Origin: Chrysochromulina parva
Lineage: Eukaryota; Haptophyta; Prymnesiales; Chrysochromulinaceae
Length of the DNA: 24,748 nucleotides
Direction of reading: 5' to 3'
Assembly: GCA_002887195.1 (NCBI GenBank)
Contig: PJAB01000522.1
Span: forward strand, 1-24,748
A program made the position numbers and the translations under genes. Shown piece by piece: positions 17,460 to 24,748 of the stretch. The stretch's first letter is position 1; each line of letters opens with the position of its first letter. Below the pieces are notes generated by a model. It ran no database searches and was not told the origin of the DNA. It saw nothing but the letters and a program-made list of their open reading frames with translations.

Positions 17460-20400
17460 TCACCTTGCCTTCGTGTCCTGCACTGGCGGCACAGTCCACC
17501 AACCCTGGATGGCATCGCGCTCCTTAGGCGCCATGTTGGGCGCATCGCCCACCTCACCCGGGCTGAGCGCGATCGCCTTGATATGCAGCGCGTGCGCCTG
17601 CACCCGGAGCGCTTGGGGCACGTCAATGCGCTGTGCGAGGGACGCGGCGAGCTCGGCGGTCTCCCGAGGGCCGAGACAGCGCAGAGCGCGCGCCGCGTCT
17701 GAGAGCGCCTTGCGCACGTGCGTGCCCAACGGCGGCAGGCAATTCGGTAGGCACGACGGAGGGGTGGAGGCGGCAGCGGCGTTGCTAGCGGCGCTGTCGT
17801 CGGCAGCGGCTGCTTCAAGCGACGGCAGCGGCAGTGAGGCATTGGGCTCCGACGGCGACGCGAGCGCCGGGACGGTAGGCGCCGGGACGGTAGGCGCCGG
17901 GACGGTAGGCGCCGGGACGGTAGGCGCCGGGACGGTCGGCGCCGGGACGGTAGGTGCCGGGACGGTAGGCGCCGGGACGGTAGGCGCCGGGACGGTAGGC
18001 GCCGGGATGGTAGGCGCCGGGACGGTAGGCGCCGGGACGGTCGGCGCCGGGACGGTAGGTGCCGGGACGGTAGGTGCCGGGATGGTAGGCGCCGGGACGG
18101 TAGGCGCGGCTGCCACTACCTCCTCGAGGCGTTGGGCAAAGGCGGCGGCGGTGGCGCTCAGCTCATGCGACATCGCATAGAAAGCTTTCACCTCCGGATG
18201 AGCTCGCACCGCTTGGGGCGTCAGGCTGCATGCGCATGCGGTACAGCCGTCACAGTCGAGGGAGTTGGGGCAGTGCTTTTGGAAGCGGAGGCCACCCAGA
18301 GTGCGCACGCGAGAAAGTGAGACATAGGCCATGCCAGCGTCGAAGCAGCCATTGACCTGTAACAGGAGCAGTGAGGGGGCGATCAGGAGGGCGATCCGAG
18401 AGCAGTCGAGATCAGTCGAGATCAGGGGAGATCAGTCGAGATCAGGGGAGATCAGGGGAGACAGGGCGCTCGCTTCGGTCTGCCATCTGTGGCAGCCCAG
18501 CGGCAGTCGCGAGCAATCCAGGGCAATCACCTGCACGACAGCCGCGTCGAGGGTCATCCCCTGCGACTTATGAATCGTGATGGCCCAAGCAGCGCGTAAC
18601 GGCAATTGCAGCCGGTAACACACGCCTTGGCCAACCACCTCGCTCTGGAGCAGCTGTGGAAGGACGATGTGCTCTCGACCGTTGTCGAAGCGCACGCGAG
18701 GGAGAGTGTTTGGCCGGCGCCAGCAGCCCCCCGCGCGAAGCCCATGGTGGCTGCCACCCTCACCGCCGCCGCCGCCGAAGCCGACTCCACCGAAGCCAGC
18801 GCCACCGCCTGAGCCTGCGCCTTCCGCCGCGTCAACGGACGGGTCGTTACATGTAACGGACGGGTCGTTGGCCACCCATCGATGCAGCCGTTGCCGGTAC
18901 GTGCTCATGTAACGGAGTCGCCCGAGGAGCTGCTCTCGCGAGCGGTCGGTGTCGGCACCGCGGGACTGCTCGTGGAGGACCTCGAGCTGCTGGTCAATCT
19001 CGCCCAATCTCGCCTCGACGGCCAATCTCACCTGTTTGGAGACAGGAGCGCGCCGTGGTGAGCGCACGCACATGCTGCGAATCTGCTCACTGAGCGCGTG
19101 CAGTCCGCGTGCAATCTGCATGCAATCAGCGTGCAATCGGCGTGCAGTCTGCGTGCAGTCTGCGTGCAATCAGCGTGCAATCAGCGTGCAATCAGCGGCA
19201 CGCACCTCGTCGCACGAGGGCAGAGGGCCGACGAGCCCGAGGGAGCCGTTACATAACTTCTGGTCGCCCTCGGCCTCGAGATCGAGATTCGTCAACAGGA
19301 TGACGCGAGCGCCTTCGCATAGGTCGATCCGGCGCTCCGCCAGGCAGTCGCCGAAGAATGTGCCGCCCTCACTCCGCATCAGCCGTCGGTGGGTTTCGTC
19401 ATACGCTTTGGGATCGCCTGTCTGCTCCTCGTCCACTTCGACCCAGTCGCTCGCGACCCATTGGAAGGCCGCCCGCCCCAGCCGTCGACTTGCTTCCATG
19501 ACCTGCTGCAGCTCGAGGGCATTCCGCTCGTTGACCACCGCATTCACTGGAGCAAGCATGATTGGGCGCGGCGCGCCCGGCCGCACCAAGGGTGCGGGTG
19601 TGGGTGCGGCGGCGGTGGTGGTGGCGGAGGTGCCGGTGACGGCGGTGGCGACGGCGACGGCGGCTGCGGTAGCGGCACTGGCGGGAGTGTGGGCGCGGGG
19701 CTTGGGGACTGTGGCGCAGTGCGCGTTGAGGAAGCGGCAGTCACTCTGCGTCATCGCGCCTGTTCGGATGCGATTGAGCGTCGCGACGAGCGCCTCGTCC
19801 TTCTGTCGATGAGCTCGATGCAGCTCGATCAGCACCAGGGATGCTCGGTACCATGCGGCGGATTGGAACGCAAACCCACGGTTGAGGAAGAGTTCCGTCT
19901 CCTGTCGACCATCCAGACCCCCCGCAAGCACCGCGCGCCGCTGCAGCAGCCGCGCGGGCACGAGGCGGCTCCACGTGTCCGAGGGAACCCTGCCTACGAT
20001 CGGGGGCAGTTGGAAAAAGTCCCCACAGCAGATGAGTTGAACCCCGCCGAAGGGCGGCACGTGGCTGACCTTCTCGCCGCGGTGAAGGTTGTCCGGTCCG
20101 CGCCCGTACTTGGCGACGAGGGCGCGCAGCTGCGTATCGAGGGGGACCCCCCGGGGAGTCAGGAAGGACTCAGGAGGCAATCAGTAGTCAATCAGTAGTC
20201 AATCATTAATCAATCAAGATGCAATCAAGATGCAATCAAGATGCAATCAGTAGTCAATCCGTAGGCCATCACCTGCTCATCAAGCAAGTCGAGGAACTCC
20301 GCGGAGAGCATCGAGACCTCGTCTATGAGGAGTACCTGCAGCTGCGTGGCGAGGCTCTTTCCTTTGCCGCCCGAGGCGCCACCACCCATCCGGCTCGCAA

Positions 20401-22797
20401 AGTCTTCGTGCACGAGAGGCACGCCCACGCCCATCGCCGAGTGCAGCGTCGTGCCGCCGATGTGGGTAGCCGCGATGCCTGTTGGTGCGGTGATCGCGAC
20501 CGCCTTGGAGAAGGTGTCGGAGAAGACCGCGCGCAGGAAGGCAAGGATGACGGAGGTCACGAAGCTCTTTCCGACGCCCCCAGGCCCAGTGTAGAAGACG
20601 GAGCGCCCCTGCCGGCAAGTGAGCTCGAGCACGCGACGCTGCTCCGAATCCAGCGTGACGTGGGCCTGCACGGGCGCCGTCGTGGGCACTCAGAGGGCGT
20701 GGGAGAGGCAGTCGGCGCTCATCAGCAGCGCCCATCAGCAGCGCTCATCATGGCGCGCGCACCGGCCGGGCGCCGTCGTGGGCACTCAGAGCCAATCATT
20801 GGGGAGCGCACCTGCTCGGGCGCCGCGAGCCATGCGTCCAGATCGTCGCGCTTCCACACACGAGTAGCGGCAGGCGGCGGCAGAGGAGGAGCAACGGGAG
20901 CGGCAGCGGCGGCGGGAGCGGTGGGAGCGGCGGCGGGAACGAGCAGTGGCGAGGGCGGCGAGGGCGGCGAGGGTGTGGGTGCCGTCTTGGGCGGTTGGCG
21001 GCTCATCTGATGCTCGAGCTGTCGCTCATAGCGCATCTGCGAGAGCAACTCCATCTCCTCGTACGGCAGCAACTCTCGCTCCATATTAGGCAACTCTCGC
21101 TCGGCAGCCGCGGCCGAGGGCGCACGCGCCGCGTCGTGAGGCTCGGCGGTGTGAAGCTGGGCGGTGTGAGGCTGGGCGGTGTGAAGCTGGGCGGTGTGAA
21201 GCTGGGCGGCGGCGGCACGGGCCTCGCGCTTGGGCGAAAGAGCGGCGGCGGCGGCGGAGGAGCCGGCACCGTCCGCGGCTGTACCATCAGACCCGACTGG
21301 CCCGGCGCGCTTGAGGGTACGTTTGCCCTTGGCTCGTTGTAGCCCACACATGGCACACGCAAGGAAAGTCCTCTGCGGCCCGCCATGCCAGAAGGTGCAC
21401 TGGGTACATGACCATCCGACGGGGCCGTCCGACTGGGCGCCGCTGCTGAGCATCCGACTGGGCGCCGCTGCTGTAGCCGTCGGCTCGAGCGCCGTAACGG
21501 GCGCATCGGTCGCCGCTCTTGCAGTCCACGTCGCAGGTGGTGCCGTCCTCGATGTCGCTGGTGCCGTCGCGTCGGCTGGGATGGTACCAGCCCCGCGGAT
21601 CTCATTCACAGCTGGGATGGTGCCAGCCCCGTGGCGTCGGCGCTGTGGACTCGGAGGCGCGTCGCGGCTGGGTGGTGCTGAGCGCTTGGGTAGCGAGGCG
21701 CGAGCGGCGGCGGCGGAGGTTGGCGATCGCTGCTGGTTCGAGTGGTGCTCATGCAGCTGGCGCAAGGGCGGCGGCGGCGCGAGTGAGGGCGGGGCGTGCG
21801 ACGGGGGCGGCGCTGGCTGAACACGCGGTGGCGGCGGCGGCATCAGCAGACGATCCGCTGCCTTCGCCTCCGCTGCCTTCGCCACGTCCTCCTCCGGTCC
21901 AGCCTCGTCCTCCTCCGGACCAGCCGTGCGCGCGGCCGCCGTGCTCGCTGGCCGATCCACGCCCGGCGGCGGCGGCGGCACGAGGAGCGAGGGAGGCGGC
22001 ACCAGGAGCGAGGGAGGCGGCACCAGGAGCGTGCGCGGCCGCGGCTGAGGCGGCAGCAGCTCGGAGTCGCTTCGACGACCCACACGGGCCTTGAGCGCCT
22101 CTGCTTGGGCCTCGGCCAGGAGGGCGTACGTGGCCCCATCGGTGGGGTGCTCGCAGGGTGTGAGCCGCGCGGGAAGCGATGTCACCAGCGTCGCCACGCG
22201 CGCGACGAGTGCGCCGCCTCCGCTGCTGCCACTGCCGCCGCCGGGGGCCTCTGCATCCGTCGCCTCGTCCTCCGCATCCGCCGCCTCAACCGCCCGCTGC
22301 AGGCAGCTGACGAGCGCGGCGCTGCAACCGAGTAGCCGCATGCTCGTGCACCCGCCGCCAAGCGTCGAGGCAGCCTCGAGGGCGAGCGCGGCCGCTTCGA
22401 GCTCCGCCTGCGCTGCGCTGCCGGCGCGCACCCAGCGATGGCCGCGCCAGCGGTGGTGGCCGCACGTGACGACCGCGCCGACGCCGACCGTTTGCGGTGC
22501 TGCGGAAACTGCCAGGGCAGCGACGCACTCGTCTGGACCATGCGCGGGCCGTGGACCGACGATGACAGCAGTGGGCGTCAGCTCCAGGTGTGGGCGTGGC
22601 CTCGCGCGGCGCAGCTCGTCCTCTGCCCACTCGCCCGCCGCGTCGGCTGAGGCAAAGGAGCGAATGCGGGCACCGGGCCGCCCGATGGCCCACGCGCACG
22701 CCGGCCACGAGCGCTCGATCACCCAACGGCCACCCTCGACGATCGCGTAAACGACGGTAGAGGCAGTCATTTCGTCGTACACGGTAGAGGCCGCCAT
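17460..22797 (-). CDS. RNase H1-type hybrid-binding domain / RNase H-like / zinc finger / PIF1 helicase fusion (5 exons, ~1566 aa)
   Basis: Exons are 22797-20812, 20665-20273, 20129-19206, 19031-18531 and 18356-17460; all joins are phase 0 and GT-AG. Residues ~16-63 (YAIVEGGR...RSWPAC...GRPGARIRSFAS) match the RNase H1 hybrid-binding domain. Residues ~85-255 look like an RNase H fold that has lost most catalytic acids. A long Pro/Ala/Ser region follows, with a zinc finger at ~461-490 (WSCTQC...CAMC). The PIF1 helicase runs from 663: Walker A GPGGVGKS (~689), TAPTGIAATHIGGTTLHS, Walker B LLIDEVSML (~774), GDFFQLPP (~829), LHRAHRQKD...LNRIRTG, NGSLGLV, AWAITIHKSQGMTLD (~1249) and AYVSLSRV (~1278). 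All helicase motifs are present, so it should be active. After that come a Cys cluster (CDGCTACAC) and 16 Pro-rich 5-mers. PIF1 enzymes unwind DNA and RNA:DNA hybrids. Confidence 0.85.
17866..18105. repeat. 15-bp coding minisatellite, 16 units (TVPAP in the helicase C-terminus)
   Basis: Sixteen units of gccgggacggtaggc with few variants encode (T/I)VPAP-type 5-mers in frame. The length is a multiple of three, so copy-number changes would keep the frame. Confidence 0.95.
18357..18530 (-). other. Helicase intron 4 (174 bp) with 10-bp repeat
   Basis: The donor is GTGCAG|GTGATT and the acceptor TTACAG|GTCAAT. It holds seven 10-bp units at 18401-18470 (agatcagtcg/agatcagggg; transcript strand CTGATCTCCC/CTGATCTCGA). 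Splicing joins DAAVVQ to VNGCFDAGMAYVSLSRV, as helicase motifs V and VI require. Confidence 0.87.
19032..19205 (-). other. Helicase intron 3 (174 bp) with 11-bp repeat
   Basis: The donor is GACGAG|GTGCGT and the acceptor CAAACAG|GTGAGA. About nine 11-bp units lie at 19096-19197 (gcgtgcaatca and variants). The 3' part carries GCTCACCACGGCGC, also present near the end of CNNM intron 2. Confidence 0.8.
20130..20272 (-). other. Helicase intron 2 (143 bp) with 11-bp repeat
   Basis: The donor is GAGCAG|GTGATG and the acceptor TACGCAG|CTGCGC. Eight 11-bp units lie at 20178-20265 (caatcagtagt/caatcaagatg). Splicing joins FLDLLDEQ to LRALVAKYG, which keeps the helicase domain continuous. Confidence 0.82.
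20666..20811 (-). other. Helicase intron 1 (146 bp) with 25-bp direct repeats
   Basis: The donor is GAGCAG|GTGCGC and the acceptor CGTGCAG|GCCCAC. A 25-base sequence is repeated perfectly at 20671-20695 and 20767-20791, near the two ends of the intron. Between them are about three 13-bp units (cgctcatcagcag). Splicing joins LAAPEQ to AHVTLDSEQRRVLEL. Confidence 0.82.
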
Positions 22798-22932
22798 TGA
22801 ACGCGGGATTTCGCAACTTTGTCAATGAACGCCCCGCGAAGCCGTCCGTACCTCTTGAGAGTAGAGATCGCCCGAGGCTCTCCTCCTCGGCTTTTGATTG
22901 CATGTTCCTAATTTGTGAGTAGTGGCCACAAA
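22798..22932. promoter_or_regulatory. Divergent promoter region of the helicase fusion and IQ-motif genes
   Basis: There are 135 bases between opposing start codons. The region is less GC-rich than the flanking genes. No defined box recognised. Confidence 0.3.
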
Positions 22933-23895
22933 ATGGCCGCGAACTCCCACGAGAATGCTTGGCCACAGCAGCAGCTCTTGCCGCCCAAGTCCCCCGCCCC
23001 GCTCGGATCACTGCTGGTTCCGGCCGAGGCGTGGCACGCCATGGAGGCGCAGCTGGCTGAGCTTCGAGCGGAGACCTCCGAGTGCCGGCGCTTCCTCCGC
23101 GCACACCTGCGGCTCGAGCACAACAAGCGGAACAGCGCGGCGACGCGTCTGCAGGCGGCGTGGCGCCGCCACTCTGCGATCGCGCACCATCCACGTGGAC
23201 GGCGCCTCGCCCGCTGGCGGACCTGGCGGCGCTCCCGTCTGCTCCTGACACCGGCGCGCCTGCACGTGAGCCGGCCGCCGGTCGTGCTCTTCGAAGCGGT
23301 CGCTCGACGACTGGTGCCCGTGCAGGCGCTGGCTCGTGGCTTTCTCGTGCGCCGTCGCGCTGCGGCGTTTCTCACCCAGCAGGCGGCGGCGCGGTCGCTG
23401 CAGGCGATGGCACGCGGCCGTCAGAGCCGTCAGCGCCACGCCCTCCTCGTACGATCTGCTCGCCGCGCCGCGCGGCTCGAGGCGCGCGTGGCCAGCCTCG
23501 CGGACGAGCTGGAGCGCGAGCGCCGCGCACGCCAGCTCCACGAGAAGGCGCTTCGACGCCTGTGGAATGCGGTCCTAGGCCCCGGTGCGGCATCCGCAGC
23601 GGCCGCCGCGGGGGACGCCGCCGCGGGTGACATCGCCGCCCTTGGCGCCGCCGCGTGCTCGTCTCTCGAGAGGGCGACGCAGCCGACGCCTCCCTCGCCG
23701 GCTGAACCAGCCGAGGAGGGCACGCAGGAGCCGAGGGAGACGCGCCTGCGCTCGTGCGAGCGTGTGTGCGTGGCGGCGGCGGCGGCTCGCCGGCGCGCGG
23801 CGGCAGAGTGCGTGCAGGCCGCGTGGCGCGCGAGGTCCGCCGGGGCGCCCGAAGTCCTCGTCAACCTCACCTCGCCAACTGTGCTGCGGTTCTGA
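22933..23895 (+). CDS. IQ-motif (calmodulin-binding) coiled-coil protein (320 aa)
   Basis: The start ATG is at 22933; an upstream GTG in frame is unlikely to be used. At least four IQ-like motifs are visible: ATRLQAAWRRH (~residue 70), VPVQALARGFLVRRR (~130), ARSLQAMARGRQSRQR (~155) and AECVQAAWRARS (~295). An Arg/Glu-rich coiled coil (~170-205, LEARVASLADELERERRARQ) and an Ala-rich linker lie between them. IQ motifs bind calmodulin or related EF-hand proteins, often without Ca2+. No motor or other enzymatic domain is seen, so it may be a scaffold or flagellar/cytoskeletal protein. Single exon, divergent from the helicase gene. Confidence 0.75.
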   Translation: MAANSHENAWPQQQLLPPKSPAPLGSLLVPAEAWHAMEAQLAELRAETSECRRFLRAHLRLEHNKRNSAATRLQAAWRRHSAIAHHPRGRRLARWRTWRRSRLLLTPARLHVSRPPVVLFEAVARRLVPVQALARGFLVRRRAAAFLTQQAAARSLQAMARGRQSRQRHALLVRSARRAARLEARVASLADELERERRARQLHEKALRRLWNAVLGPGAASAAAAAGDAAAGDIAALGAAACSSLERATQPTPPSPAEPAEEGTQEPRETRLRSCERVCVAAAAARRRAAAECVQAAWRARSAGAPEVLVNLTSPTVLRF

Positions 23896-24239
23896 CGTGC
23901 CCTCGCACAAGCTGAACACGGCGGCAGTCTCTGTTTCCTTAAGGAGAGTCTAGCTGGACGGTCCATGGACACTCGGCTTGGGTGAGGCAACGAAGAATTC
24001 GTATCTCTGAAGATTTCGTATCGTATAGATGGTACAGTTATAGTACACACGCGCGACACGCCCAGGCCAGAGGTTGGTTCGGCGGCGCCTACGGCCGAAT
24101 CCAAACCAGTGGCGTTAACAGCCTAACCCACACAAACTGCCGCGGGATCCGGGATGCGGATCTCGTCACTCCATACGAGATACGTCGCATCACGCATGTT
24201 CGTGTGCAGCATATTAGGGAACCGAACCTATAGCCGTTC
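23896..24239. other. Noncoding spacer, right part shared with the surface-protein gene blocks
   Basis: I see no gene. The part around 24060-24120 (agaggttggttcgg, gaatccaaaccagtggcgttaac) resembles 2648-2715, which also precedes a 60-bp array. Confidence 0.4.
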
Positions 24240-24445
24240 CCTAGCCCTTTTCGCGTGGGCCGTCGCTCCCCTCGCTCGCAGCTGAGCGCTCCCCCATGTG
24301 TCCCCTAGCCCTTTCGGTGGGCCGTCGCTCTCCTCTCTCGCAGCTGAGCGCTTCCCCATGTCCCCCTAGCCCCTTTTCGCGTGGGCCATCGCTCCTCTCG
24401 CGCTCACAGCTGAGCGCTCCCCCAACCCCCATGTGACCCCTATTC
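24240..24445. repeat. Short copy of the ~60-bp array (3 units)
   Basis: Units start near 24243, 24307 and 24369, with the same gccctttcg...gtcgctc...gcagctgagcgctccccc pattern as 2751-3515. As there, the array runs into a conserved cgtccctcagattttatc and the stop codon of a surface-protein gene. Confidence 0.9.
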
Positions 24446-24457
24446 CTCGAGCGTCCC

Positions 24458-24748
24458 TCAGATTTTATCGTCTACGGGTTTGCCATCGACCCCGAACACG
24501 GGAGTCGTCGCGGGGACTGTGTTCATGGCTGCCGCGGGGAAAGTCGCTTTCGCCACAGAAGTCACTTCCATAGCGTGGCCGATCATCGCACGATTTGCTT
24601 TCCTTTTGCGGCATACCAGCAGACCGCCCACCGAGAGGCCGATGGCAAGAACGAGAAATATCGGGACGCCGACGCTCACGCCGATGATCCACGAGTCGTC
24701 CGACGGACCTCCGACGGACAGCCCTAGGGGGCTGGAGGTGGAGCTTGG
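24458..24748 (-). CDS. Gene C: C-terminus of a third type I membrane surface protein (partial)
   Basis: The frame is open from the right edge to the stop at 24458. A Ser/Pro/Gly-rich piece is followed by one transmembrane helix (IIGVSVGVPIFLVLAIGLSV), a basic stop-transfer (CRKRKANR) and a cytosolic tail, EVTSVAKATFPAAAMNTVPA then TTPVFGVDGKPVDDKI, nearly the same as the tail of gene B. The N-terminal modules lie outside the window. The strongly conserved tail beside a diverged membrane segment suggests the tail has a function, such as sorting or binding a partner, or has been homogenised by gene conversion. Confidence 0.8.
   Translation of the reverse strand, partial: PSSTSSPLGLSVGGPSDDSWIIGVSVGVPIFLVLAIGLSVGGLLVCRKRKANRAMIGHAMEVTSVAKATFPAAAMNTVPATTPVFGVDGKPVDDKI

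Noticed and set aside
17473..18180. Plus-strand frame of 235 residues with GAGTV repeats
   Set aside because: Antisense of the helicase C-terminal repeat; a 15-bp repeat is open in several frames.
6808..19205. Three introns of exactly 174 bp (CNNM intron 1, helicase introns 3 and 4)
   Set aside because: Sequences are unrelated apart from the repeat style; three equal lengths are within what chance allows.
17460..22797. Integrated giant-virus segment (PIF1-type helicase beside sulfotransferase and FkbM genes)
   Set aside because: The helicase gene has four spliceosomal introns with the same repeat style as the CNNM gene, base composition does not change, and no capsid or other viral core gene is present.

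Overview
The window looks like nuclear DNA of a GC-rich, intron-bearing eukaryotic alga. A haptophyte (Emiliania/Gephyrocapsa-like) is my best guess, by inference. The grounds are GT-AG introns that restore conserved domains exactly, eukaryotic families (CNNM transporter, A20/AN1 zinc finger, RBR ubiquitin ligase, IQ-motif protein), proline-rich modular secreted proteins, sulfotransferase and FkbM enzymes, and 10-11 bp tandem repeats inside introns (I recall such repeats being reported for E. huxleyi; not checked). There is no operon-like layout and nothing suggests a bacterial or viral genome.

Layout. (1) 1-5300: two members of a family of secreted or type I membrane proteins with Cys-rich modules and Pro-rich linkers, both on the minus strand. 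Gene A (1-1905) runs off the left edge. Gene B (3532-5065) carries one net +1 frameshift. They share upstream motifs, and a 12-unit array of about 60 bp repeats lies between them, right at the stop codon of B. (2) 5401-7683: CNNM/ACDP-type metal transporter (minus, 3 exons). Both of its introns begin with a copy of the first bases of the downstream exon. (3) 7869-9393: a family-25 glycosyltransferase and an A20/AN1 zinc-finger protein (plus). (4) 10386-12116: NZF + RBR ubiquitin ligase (minus, 2 exons). (5) 12476-13946: a scrambled stretch with head-to-head telomere-like tracts flanked by GCGTATT-type repeats, a truncated and internally duplicated copy of the RBR gene's 5' end, and a ~150 bp direct repeat. 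(6) 13871-17103: a divergent pair, a membrane-anchored sulfotransferase (minus, 2 exons) and an FkbM-type methyltransferase (plus). (7) 17460-22797: a five-exon gene for a ~1566-residue protein joining an RNase H1-type hybrid-binding domain, a degenerate RNase H-like fold, a RanBP2/NZF-like zinc finger and a complete PIF1 helicase. (8) 22933-23895: an IQ-motif protein divergent from it. (9) 24240-24748: a short copy of the 60 bp array and the C-terminus of a third member of the family in (1).

How genes may work together. The sulfotransferase and FkbM methyltransferase share a ~180 bp divergent promoter and could both modify secreted or cell-surface glycans. The glycosyltransferase and the Pro/Cys-rich surface proteins fit the same compartment, but no link is shown. 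The RNase H/PIF1 fusion suggests one polypeptide that both recognises and unwinds RNA:DNA hybrids. It and the CNNM introns are the two most interesting items. Exon joins were placed by eye from GT-AG sites, reading frame and domain continuity. No transcript or database evidence was available.
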